Of a DNA stretch of 64,000 nucleotides, positions 8,241 to 16,131 are shown piece after piece; the first letter of the stretch is position 1; each line of letters starts with the position of its first letter. Both the position numbers and the translations under genes were made by a program. The notes below the pieces were generated by a model. It made no database searches. It was given only the letters and a program-made list of their open reading frames with translations, and was not told the DNA's origin. The DNA comes from Chroogloeocystis siderophila 5.2 s.c.1 (lineage in GTDB: Bacteria; Cyanobacteriota; Cyanobacteriia; Cyanobacteriales; Chroococcidiopsidaceae): NCBI RefSeq assembly GCF_001904655.1, contig NZ_MRCC01000008.1:124001-188000 (forward strand). The letters run 5' to 3'.

Positions 8241-10742
8241 ATGACAGAATCACTAGATTTAGGGCGATTGCAAAAAGCGTTGGCAGTAGAAGCAGAACGC
8301 GGCTTTGCTGATTTAATAGGCAAGCAATATCGCTTTAGTGAATTTCTCTGTCTCAGTTTTGGTAAACCTCCGCTGACTCTGCCATCAGATGAACGTCAGC
8401 GCTGGCAAGAAATCGCGGCACAATTTGCAAAATATCCCGAATTGCCACTAGAAGAACGACAACACCTAGTCGCGGAAGCACGTAGATGCGTGTATCATAC
8501 ACAACGATATCAGCGGGGAGAAAATGTCACAAGCAAGCAAAGTCAAATCGAGCGATCGCCATACGCAACAAAAACAAAACTCCCGCCGACAACACCTTTA
8601 ATACAATCATTACCAACAGAAGCCGCAACCCGCATTGCACCAGACCTAGAGCAGCCACTCAAAAGCTTACCCGAAATAGGAGCAAGAAGAAGTGGCTACT
8701 TAGCACGATTAGGGTTGTATACAGTACGCGACATTTTATTTTATTATCCTCGCGACCACATTGATTACGCGCGACAAGTCAATATCAAAGAACTTCAAGC
8801 AGGCGAGACAGTCACGTTACTAGGCTCAGTCAAGCGCTGTACTTGCTTTAATAGCCCGCGAAATCCTAAATTAACGATTTTAGAACTTGTCCTCAAAGAC
8901 AATACTGGTCAAATTCGGATTAGTCGTTTTTTTGCAGGGGCGCGATATAGCCATCGCGGTTGGCAAGAACAGCAAAAACGTCGCTACCCCGTGGGTGCAG
9001 TCGTAGCTGCTTCTGGGTTAGTTAAAGAAAGCAAATATGGTTTAACGTTAGAAGATCCCGAAATTGAAGTTTTAGCACATCCAGGAGATACGATTGACTC
9101 ACTAACAATCGGTCGAGTCGTACCAGTTTATGCTTTGACTGAAGGCGTAGGCGCAGATATGTTACGCAAGGCTGTCACTGCGGCTTTACCTGCGTGCGTC
9201 CATCTTAAAGACCCACTACCCTTTCGTTTGCGCGATAAGTATGGTTTGATGGAGTTAAGATCAGCGATCGCCAATATTCATTTTCCCGCAGATAGTACTT
9301 CCTTAGAAGTGGCGCGACGTCGCTTAGTCTTCGATGAATTTTTCTATTTACAACTTGGTTTACTCCAACGCCAGTATAAAGCACGTCAAATTCAAAATGG
9401 TGCAGTTTTAGCGCGTACTGGGCAACTTATAAAAACATTTTATCAACTCCTACCTTTTCAACTAACTAACGCTCAATCGCGAGTTGTTAACGACATCCTC
9501 GATGACCTACAAAAACCAGTACCGATGAATCGCCTGGTACAAGGCGATGTAGGTTCGGGGAAAACGGTTGTTGCTGTTGTCGCCATCCTGGCGGCGATTC
9601 AATCAGGCTATCAAGCAGCGTTAATGGCTCCTACCGAAGTGTTAGCAGAACAACACTATCGCAAGCTAGTGGGTTGGTTTAATCTGTTGCATTTACCTGT
9701 AGAACTGTTAACAGGTTCTACAAAAACTGCAAAACGCCGTCAAATTCACGCGCAACTCGAAACCGGCGAATTACCGCTTTTAGTCGGTACTCATGCGTTG
9801 ATTCAAGAAAAAGTCAACTTTCAGCGTTTAGGTTTAGTTGTCATTGACGAACAACATCGCTTTGGCGTGGGACAGCGGGCGCAATTACAGCAAAAAGGCG
9901 AATCGCCCCACGTCTTGACAATGACAGCGACTCCCATCCCGCGTACACTCGCGCTTACACTGCATGGCGATTTAGATGTTAGTCAAATCGATGAACTTCC
10001 ACCAGGAAGACAACAAATTCAGACAACAGTTTTATCAGGAAAAGAGCGCACTCACGCCTATGATTTAATTAACCGCGAGATTGCACAGGGGCGTCAAGCT
10101 TATATTGTTCTACCTTTAGTAGAAGAATCCGAAAAACTTGATGTTCGTGCTGCTGTTGAAGAACACCAACGACTGCAAGAAAGCATTTTTCCGCAATATC
10201 AAGTAGGCTTACTTCATGGTCGGATGAGTTCAGCAGATAAAGACGCCGTAATCAGTCAATTTCGTGACAATCAAACACAAATTTTAGTTTCAACAACTGT
10301 AATTGAAGTAGGAGTTGATGTACCTAATGCAACAGTGATGATGGTTGAAAATGCAGAGCGTTTTGGTTTATCACAACTGCATCAATTACGCGGTCGTGTT
10401 GGTCGGGGTGCAGCAAAATCTTACTGTCTTTTAATGAGTAATTCTAAAGCAGAGACTGCAATATCTCGCTTAAAAGTGTTAGAACAATCGCAAGATGGCT
10501 TTTTTATCTCAGAGATGGATATGCGTTTTCGCGGTCCTGGAGAAGTTCTAGGACCGCGACAATCAGGTTTACCAGACTTTACTTTAGCAAGTCTTGTAGA
10601 AGATCAAGAAGTTTTAGAATTGGCAAGAGCAGCCGCAGAAAAAGTCATCGAAATTGATGCGACTCTGGAACGCTGGCGTTTGATGAGATCTGAGTTAGAA
10701 TACCGCTATCAAAAATTAATGGGTGGTGCTATTTTGACATAG
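8241..10742 (+). CDS. recG: ATP-dependent DNA helicase RecG
   Basis: 833 residues. It reverses stalled replication forks and branch-migrates Holliday junctions. A cyanobacterial N-terminal extension of about 140 residues precedes the wedge/OB domain (GETVTLLGSVKRC near 188). Superfamily 2 motifs: Walker A GDVGSGKT near 436, motif II DEQH near 535, motif III TATPIPRTLAL near 555, and motif VI LRGRVGRG near 720. The C-terminal TRG-like region is present. The ATG at 8241 is chosen over an upstream TTG in frame at 8160, since the extra 27 residues would be translated from repeat DNA. No partner gene nearby. Confidence 0.97.
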   Translation: MTESLDLGRLQKALAVEAERGFADLIGKQYRFSEFLCLSFGKPPLTLPSDERQRWQEIAAQFAKYPELPLEERQHLVAEARRCVYHTQRYQRGENVTSKQSQIERSPYATKTKLPPTTPLIQSLPTEAATRIAPDLEQPLKSLPEIGARRSGYLARLGLYTVRDILFYYPRDHIDYARQVNIKELQAGETVTLLGSVKRCTCFNSPRNPKLTILELVLKDNTGQIRISRFFAGARYSHRGWQEQQKRRYPVGAVVAASGLVKESKYGLTLEDPEIEVLAHPGDTIDSLTIGRVVPVYALTEGVGADMLRKAVTAALPACVHLKDPLPFRLRDKYGLMELRSAIANIHFPADSTSLEVARRRLVFDEFFYLQLGLLQRQYKARQIQNGAVLARTGQLIKTFYQLLPFQLTNAQSRVVNDILDDLQKPVPMNRLVQGDVGSGKTVVAVVAILAAIQSGYQAALMAPTEVLAEQHYRKLVGWFNLLHLPVELLTGSTKTAKRRQIHAQLETGELPLLVGTHALIQEKVNFQRLGLVVIDEQHRFGVGQRAQLQQKGESPHVLTMTATPIPRTLALTLHGDLDVSQIDELPPGRQQIQTTVLSGKERTHAYDLINREIAQGRQAYIVLPLVEESEKLDVRAAVEEHQRLQESIFPQYQVGLLHGRMSSADKDAVISQFRDNQTQILVSTTVIEVGVDVPNATVMMVENAERFGLSQLHQLRGRVGRGAAKSYCLLMSNSKAETAISRLKVLEQSQDGFFISEMDMRFRGPGEVLGPRQSGLPDFTLASLVEDQEVLELARAAAEKVIEIDATLERWRLMRSELEYRYQKLMGGAILT

Positions 10743-10990
10743 CCACAGATAAGCTTAGTAGACGTTTATATTACATGATTGGTAGTAATAGGTAATTGGT
10801 GATGCGTAATTTTTAATTGACTATTCTTAGCAATGACCAGTGACTAACCTTTGAATTACATTTATTTTCACCTATTTACTCGTATATTTTGTTAGTAAAA
10901 CCGATAGAATTTTAATAGAGGTATATAGTTAGACATTACTAAAGGATAGATATACATACAACTTAATGAAAACTTATTGGCAATAAAGTT

Positions 10991-11407
10991 ATGATTCCCT
11001 TCAAAAAAATATTGAGTGCAGCTAGTGTTATAACACCTGTAGTGTTTGGTGCAGCGCTGATAACGATACCATCAGTACCAGTTGCGGCGCAGTCAGTATT
11101 TATTGGTCAAGAAGTTCCTTACGGCGTCAGTCAACCACAGAATATAAGTTCCTTCATCTACGGTAGCCCGATTCCGACTCCTATGCCTGTAGATCCGGTT
11201 ACGGGAATTTCTGTGCGTCGTGCGCCAATAAATTCTTGGAGTTTTACGCCAACAAGGAGAACAGGTCAAGTAATTAACTCTACGTTGATCAATCCTGTTT
11301 TAGTAAATCCCAAAATTCAAGATTCAACGTTAATTAATCCAGTCATTCTCAATTCAGGATATCGGCGTTTCAACAGAGCACCATCAGGCGTTATTATTTT
11401 TCCTTGA
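10991..11407 (+). CDS. Secreted hypothetical protein with Asn/Pro repeats
   Basis: 138 residues. A signal peptide is clear: basic start (MIPFKKIL), a hydrophobic run to about residue 30 and a likely AxA-type cleavage after VAAQ (about 31-34). The mature part has two degenerate repeats, STLINPVLVNP (about 97-107) and STLINPVILN (about 113-122), and is rich in Pro, Ser, Asn and Thr. No cysteines or catalytic motif in the mature part. It converges on argB across a palindromic repeat. Function unknown; an exported structural or envelope protein is possible. Confidence 0.7.
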   Translation: MIPFKKILSAASVITPVVFGAALITIPSVPVAAQSVFIGQEVPYGVSQPQNISSFIYGSPIPTPMPVDPVTGISVRRAPINSWSFTPTRRTGQVINSTLINPVLVNPKIQDSTLINPVILNSGYRRFNRAPSGVIIFP

Positions 11408-11492
11408 GGAAGCAAGGAAGCAAAAGTGTAGAGGTGTAGAGGAGAAATACTAAATGTGAACTTCTCTTTCAACCACCATAACCACTTAGTAC

Positions 11493-11513
11493 AGGCAAGG
11501 CAATGCCTTGCCT
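11493..11513. repeat. Near-perfect palindrome between convergent genes (copy A)
   Basis: AGGCAAGGCA joined by one base to TGCCTTGCCT, symmetrical at 20 of 21 positions, preceded by CTTAGTAC. It sits just beyond the argB stop (11519) and 85 bp after the secreted gene. A related copy, also after CTTAGTAC, is at 20743-20764. Such elements are interspersed palindromes; here it could serve as a bidirectional terminator. Confidence 0.6.
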
Positions 11514-11518
11514 CTTGT

Positions 11519-12412
11519 CTACCCCATAAAATCTGAGGCGACAATCATTGAGCCAATACCGCTATCTGTAAAGATTTCTAGTAGCAAAGCGTGAGGAATT
11601 CTACCATCAATGATGTGTGCAGCATGGACGCCTTGCGCAAGCGATCGCACGCAACAATTCACTTTCGGAATCATTCCACCACTGACAACACCTTGGGCGA
11701 TTAGTTCCCGCGCTTGTTGAATATCTAGTTTATGCAACAGGCTTGAAGGATCTTTAGACTCTTTCAAAATTCCTGGTGTATCGGTTAGTAAAATTAACTT
11801 TTCTGCACCTAATGCGGCTGCAAGTTCGCCAGCAACTGTATCGGCGTTAATATTATAAGCCTGACCTGTTTCGTCGGCTGCGACACTGGACACGACAGGA
11901 ATATAGCCATTTTTAACGAGTGCTTCCAAAATACTTACATCCATGTTGGTGACTTCTCCAACAAAGCCAATACCTTCTTGACCTTGAGGACGTGCTTTAA
12001 TCAAATTTCCATCTTTACCGCACAACCCAACCGCTGAGCCACCAGCACGGTTGATTAGAGAGACAATTTCTTTATTGACGCGACCAACTAGCACCATTTC
12101 CACGACATCCATTGTCGCCGCATCTGTGACGCGCAAGCCATTTCTGAACTGCGCCTCAATTCCTAATTTATCTAACCAGCTATTAATTTCTGGTCCACCA
12201 CCGTGAACAACAATCGGTCGCAGTCCCACATAAGATAAAAATACAATATCGCGAATAACTTTATCTTTAAGCGAACTATCTTTCATTGCTGCACCACCGT
12301 ACTTGACAACAACGGTTCTTCCAGCAAACTGTTGAATATAAGGTAGTGCTTCGCTCAACACTCGGACGCGGGTAGCTTCGGTTTCTCTAATGTATTCGCT
12401 ATCGTTAAACAT
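11519..12412 (-). CDS. argB: Acetylglutamate kinase
   Basis: 297 residues. It phosphorylates N-acetylglutamate, the committed and usually rate-limiting step of arginine synthesis in this phylum. Signatures: VVKYGGAAM at about 35-43 (catalytic Lys37), VHGGGPEIN near 89, and GGMIPKV near 246. The N-terminal extension [19 protein letters not shown] is the helix that in hexameric NAGK carries the arginine-feedback site. In cyanobacteria the enzyme is relieved from feedback by PII (GlnB), as established for Synechococcus; residues fit that type but regulation here is inferred. aroK lies 92 bp upstream on the same strand, so they may be co-transcribed. Confidence 0.97.
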   Translation of the reverse strand: MFNDSEYIRETEATRVRVLSEALPYIQQFAGRTVVVKYGGAAMKDSSLKDKVIRDIVFLSYVGLRPIVVHGGGPEINSWLDKLGIEAQFRNGLRVTDAATMDVVEMVLVGRVNKEIVSLINRAGGSAVGLCGKDGNLIKARPQGQEGIGFVGEVTNMDVSILEALVKNGYIPVVSSVAADETGQAYNINADTVAGELAAALGAEKLILLTDTPGILKESKDPSSLLHKLDIQQARELIAQGVVSGGMIPKVNCCVRSLAQGVHAAHIIDGRIPHALLLEIFTDSGIGSMIVASDFMG

Positions 12413-12504
12413 GAGTAGCTTTTATAAGCAGCAAAAAGTATGCACAAGTTTAAAAGAATTTGTGCTTGGCAACAATCTCAATTGCAACAATTTGAAATCT
12501 CAAA

Positions 12505-13092
12505 TTATGATTGTGGGAGCGTGCTTGGCTGCTTCAAAACTTGCGGAATCTCTTGTAGTATCCGTGTAGCAAGTTGTTCTGGCGTTTCTTCGGAAGTGAC
12601 AACAACTCGGAGATCAGCTTGTGAATAAAGCGGTTGTCGCTGTTGCAAGATCGTTTCTAACTGCGATCTCAAGTCTCCTGTTTGGAGTAATGGTCGAGTG
12701 TCATCAGCACTTAAGCGGGTAGAGAGTAATTCTGTTGGTGCATCTAGCCAGACAATTAAACCGTGATGCAAATAACTCCAATTTTCGCGTTGAAGAACAA
12801 CACCACCACCTGTGGCGATCGCTAAATGCGTATAAGCACAAACTTTTGCTAATACTTGAGTTTCTATTTGTCTAAACGCTGCTTCACCACTCGTTGCAAA
12901 CACTTCGCTAATTGATTGTTGTGTTACTTGAGTAATAATCTCATCCGTATCGACAAATCTATAGCCTAGTTTAGTTGCTAAGGCACGTCCTACTGTTGTT
13001 TTCCCAGTACCCATCATGCCAACTAAGTATAAGTTGACTCCTTTCAATACGTTGCTTTGCCTATCTGATGTGTTCACAATACTATTATTCAA
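12505..13092 (-). CDS. aroK: Shikimate kinase
   Basis: 195 residues. ATP-dependent phosphorylation of shikimate, step five of the pathway to chorismate. Walker A GMMGTGKT is at 25-32; the shikimate-binding DTDE is at about 49-52 and GGGVV at about 94-98; the lid R-P-L-L is near 133. The N-terminal 18 residues (MNNSIVNTSDRQ...) are an extension before the first strand. It is the first gene of a possible aroK-argB transcript. Confidence 0.96.
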   Translation of the reverse strand: MNNSIVNTSDRQSNVLKGVNLYLVGMMGTGKTTVGRALATKLGYRFVDTDEIITQVTQQSISEVFATSGEAAFRQIETQVLAKVCAYTHLAIATGGGVVLQRENWSYLHHGLIVWLDAPTELLSTRLSADDTRPLLQTGDLRSQLETILQQRQPLYSQADLRVVVTSEETPEQLATRILQEIPQVLKQPSTLPQS

Positions 13093-13254
13093 CTCACTAA
13101 AACTGTAATCTAGTCTCTAAAATACTTGTATTTTGCTTTCCTCTGTGCCACCAACACTTTGACGCCAGCTGCTCTGACGCGCGGGAGTAGCTCCTATGGG
13201 GTTCGTTCAAAAGTAGCACAACTCAATCCTGCCTACCTAAATCAGCAGCTTTCT

Positions 13255-13590
13255 CTAGAGTAGAACGACATAAATAATTTTAGAAATAGAAATACCTTGA
13301 TGATTTCTCTGGCTTTGATAAATGCGATCGCTCAATTGTTCAGCGATATAACTCGTTTGGCAATCTTGACAGATAAAGCTGTTTTCTCGATGCAGCACTG
13401 CTTGTCAACAATCCATTACTGTAGTGATTGCGCGAAGCATAGCGCTCACGGGCGATCGCAACTCTAGGCTTCGTCCATAAAAATTCTCGCATCAACATAG
13501 TATTGGCTTGCAAAACTGTTGTAGCAGATACATAATTTGTCTTGAAATTCAATTTTTTTATAGCCAGATGTTTCTAGTAGTTGCGCTACA
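13255..13590 (-). pseudogene. Decayed gene, family not recognised
   Basis: On the minus strand, protein-like sequence can be read only by tolerating stops and a frame change. The upstream part reads VAQLLETSGYKKIEF then YNSFASQYYVDARIFMDEA (about 13460-13580) before TAG. The downstream part reads QAVLHRENSFICQDCQTSY then IAEQLSDRIYQSQRN to a stop at 13255. FICQDCQ looks like half of a zinc-ribbon. A shorter frame across 13340-13552 is a frame shadow. The compositional coherence and loss of frame suggest a relic; the parent gene is unknown. Confidence 0.3.
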
Positions 13591-14220
13591 CGACTTCAAT
13601 TTTTGATTTTAACCGAATTTCCCGTTTGAAGATTCTACATTTCTTCTACATACTTATATCATTCATTTGATAAATAAACTATGTCTGATGCTACTACAAT
13701 TTTGACAAATTATACTGGCATTTTCTGCTAGACTATAACCGCAAAGTAATCTTCTGAGTAATGCTCTCTCTACAGCATTCAGGAATTTTTCCTTTGTTTT
13801 GGCTAAATCCGAGTTCAGTTATTCTAGATTCCAGAGATTTTCTGCTGCTGTAAGATTTGTCTCTAATAGCTTTGTTTTAGAGTGCATTTTTACATCACCT
13901 CTTGATTTCTTTCGATAAAAAAATAACAATGCTTTTTATTTTTAAAAATGCTAAACAGCACTACTTTAATGATTTACATAACGATTGTTAGGTGATAGAT
14001 TACAAATAACAAAGTTGTGTTTGGCTTTTAGATTGAAACTTTATCAATTCTTGTACGTCACAACGACAGTAAGGCTTACCGTGCTGTCAACAAAATCAAA
14101 CTTTGATGACTCAGGCTGCTGACGCTACTGTGCCTCAATTGAATAGCAATAAATGACTTGGATTCATCATTAGCTCGTAGGTAGTTCTACCCTTCAGATG
14201 TTATGGATGAGGTTTAAAGT
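13591..14220. other. AT-rich gene-free region
   Basis: About 630 bp dominated by A/T homopolymers. No supportable frame on either strand, no tRNA, no repeat array. It may hold the promoter for the small protein at 14221; GAGGTTTAAAGT before that ATG is the only ribosome-binding-like feature. Confidence 0.4.
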
Positions 14221-14433
14221 ATGGCTTTGATTCGCGAACTAGTGCAAAAGGCACTCAAGACAGGGTACTTAACGATTGAAGCAGAGGAACAACTGCGACA
14301 ATTACTCACAACCCACTACGACTTAGAAGATCTCAATGCTTTTATGGCATTGCAAGAAGCCGCGATGGCTGGTAAAGTTAAGCAAGAATCGCGCGAGCGG
14401 TTTGAGTACACGCCAATTGAACAATGTAGCTAA
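14221..14433 (+). CDS. Small conserved cyanobacterial protein
   Basis: 70 residues, MALIRELVQKALKTGYL... Predicted all-helical, acidic in the middle (EAEEQLRQLL, about 20-29), with a C-terminal YTPIEQCS. GAGG lies nine bases before the ATG. The composition and start are typical of small widely conserved cyanobacterial proteins, but no family with a known job was recognised. No signal peptide or membrane helix. Isolated, 630 bp from the previous feature and convergent with the next gene. Confidence 0.65.
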   Translation: MALIRELVQKALKTGYLTIEAEEQLRQLLTTHYDLEDLNAFMALQEAAMAGKVKQESRERFEYTPIEQCS

Positions 14434-14559
14434 TGCGATCGCCTATGAGCACTGCGCTTTATCCAGGTAATGTTAAATTAAATTATCTCCTATAAATAAA
14501 ATTAAGCTTCATAGTACTGCGCCAGGTGATAAGGCAAGTTTCATCTTGGCGAAGAAGCT

Positions 14560-15252
14560 TTATCGCAAGCGTGAATTATTGTCATCTTCGTCGTCAAACT
14601 CGTCATCCTCAAATCCCCAATCTTCATCATCATCCTCGGTTGGATTGCGACTACCATAAGGTGGTGTAATCACGCGATAGTCAGCATCATAGACTGACTC
14701 GGTTTTACCAACACTGGTATTGCGCGGTTCGCTAGAACTGTACGAGTATACAGAACTTGATGGATTAGTTCTAGAAGCGTCTGGGCTGACTTCGTAGGTT
14801 TTAGAGTTATTGATCGTCGTTTCCGGAGGAAAGTTCCCTGGTGGTGTCGGATTTTCCTCAAATTTCCAATCTTCATCAGTGGAATTATCATTATTCCAAT
14901 CATCCATCGGATCAGTTGTTGTCGATGCTGCTGATGAATAAGTAGCACTCGTCGCTGTTGTATACTCCTGCTTGACAGTACGTTGATTGGGAGGTGGTGG
15001 AGTGCGATCGCCAATACTGCGCCGCTTGACTCGACTTTGGGCAAAATAATTCGACGTTTTGAATAACCCCGCGATCAGTAACGCAGAAAGCGCCCCAGCA
15101 GCGATGCTGAGTAAAATCCAAACAGCTAATGGTAGCGCTAGCGATCGCCCACCCAAAAAGACAAGTGGTAGGACAGGGGACCAGTTTTGCAACAGTAACA
15201 AAGTTAGTCCTCCCAGCACCACCAGTAACAAAAGTAGTCGCAAAACAGGCAT
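14560..15252 (-). CDS. Membrane-anchored protein, LapA-like N-terminus and disordered acidic tail
   Basis: 230 residues. Two hydrophobic helices at about 3-25 and 35-65 with a short loop resemble the LapA/YciS-type domain. The remainder (66-230) is low-complexity, rich in Ser, Thr, Asn, Asp and Glu, ending in a strongly acidic stretch (DDEDWGFEDDEFDDEDDN, about 208-225). Probably a bitopic or hairpin membrane protein with a long cytoplasmic disordered tail. Function unknown. A G-arm/C-arm repeat separates it from ubiX upstream. Confidence 0.7.
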   Translation of the reverse strand: MPVLRLLLLLVVLGGLTLLLLQNWSPVLPLVFLGGRSLALPLAVWILLSIAAGALSALLIAGLFKTSNYFAQSRVKRRSIGDRTPPPPNQRTVKQEYTTATSATYSSAASTTTDPMDDWNNDNSTDEDWKFEENPTPPGNFPPETTINNSKTYEVSPDASRTNPSSSVYSYSSSEPRNTSVGKTESVYDADYRVITPPYGSRNPTEDDDEDWGFEDDEFDDEDDNNSRLR

Positions 15253-15268
15253 AGTTTTGGGGTGTTAT

Positions 15269-15453
15269 GGCAGAGGTCAGGGTTCAGGAAATGCTACGGT
15301 TAATACAATTGAAGCAAATGATTTTGAGCTATAGATGTTCTAATTATATTGACTGTTGCTATACCATTCTATTTTCACCTCAGAAGATCAAGTTTCTCCG
15401 TATGAAACCTGCTGCTTTATTCACCCCCTAACCTTTAACCTCCGAACCCTGAC
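15269..15453. repeat. G-arm/C-arm inverted repeat with long spacer
   Basis: GTCAGGGTTC at 15276-15285 and GAACCCTGAC at 15444-15453 are exact reverse complements, each embedded in G-rich or C-rich flanks (GGCAGAGGTCAGG; CCCCCTAACC...CCTCCG). The 158 bp between is AT-rich and without a gene. It lies between ubiX and the LapA-like gene, both on the minus strand. Confidence 0.55.
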
Positions 15454-15459
15454 CCTTCT

Positions 15460-16131
15460 CTAATCACGTCCTTGCCATCGCTGAATCGGAATACAATCGA
15501 TGTTAAGTTGATCCAACGCACGGGCAACGACAAAATCGACTAAATCTTCAACTGTTTGCGGTTTGTGATACCAAGCTGGAATCGCTGGCACAATTCTGGC
15601 ACCAGCTTCAGCAAGTGTTGTTAAGTTGCGTAAGTGAATCAAGCTAAAAGGCGTTTCGCGCGGCACAAGCACTAACTTGCGTCCTTCTTTTAATTGCACA
15701 TCGGATGCTCGTTCTAGCAAGTCTGAACTTAAACCAGCCGCGAGTTTGGCAACAGTACTCATACTACAGGGGATCACGACCATACCAAGGGTACGGAAGG
15801 AGCCACTTGCAATGTTAGCTCCCACATCGCCCCAATGGTGACAGCAAAGTTTCCCTTGCGCTTCTACACCAGCTTGCTGTCGCCAGAATTGCTCTTGCTG
15901 CAAAGTTTCTACGGGCATTCGGATATTTTGCTCGGCTTGCCAAACCATGTATGTTGATTTAGAAGCAACAAGCTCAACTGCATAGTCAGCCGCTAAAAGA
16001 AACTTGAGTGCGCGGACGGCATAAATTAACCCAGACGCTCCAGAAACTCCTAAAACAAGTGGTAACGTAGGTGGGTTTTGATAAATTGGTTGTGGGTTAG
16101 ACACAAGATTATTGGGGTTACTCCTCATCAA
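15460..16131 (-). CDS. ubiX: Flavin prenyltransferase UbiX
   Basis: 223 residues. It makes prenylated FMN from dimethylallyl phosphate and FMN, the cofactor of UbiD decarboxylases (here presumably plastoquinone-type biosynthesis). The flavin-binding GVSGASGLIYA is at about 28-38; PCSMSTVAKLAAG is at about 121-133, and LVPRETPFSLIHLRN at about 155-169 contains the prenyl-phosphate-binding Arg/Glu. An N-terminal tail of about 25 residues precedes the fold. It overlaps the RNB gene upstream by 14 bp, so the two are co-transcribed and probably translationally coupled. Confidence 0.95.
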   Translation of the reverse strand: MMRSNPNNLVSNPQPIYQNPPTLPLVLGVSGASGLIYAVRALKFLLAADYAVELVASKSTYMVWQAEQNIRMPVETLQQEQFWRQQAGVEAQGKLCCHHWGDVGANIASGSFRTLGMVVIPCSMSTVAKLAAGLSSDLLERASDVQLKEGRKLVLVPRETPFSLIHLRNLTTLAEAGARIVPAIPAWYHKPQTVEDLVDFVVARALDQLNIDCIPIQRWQGRD

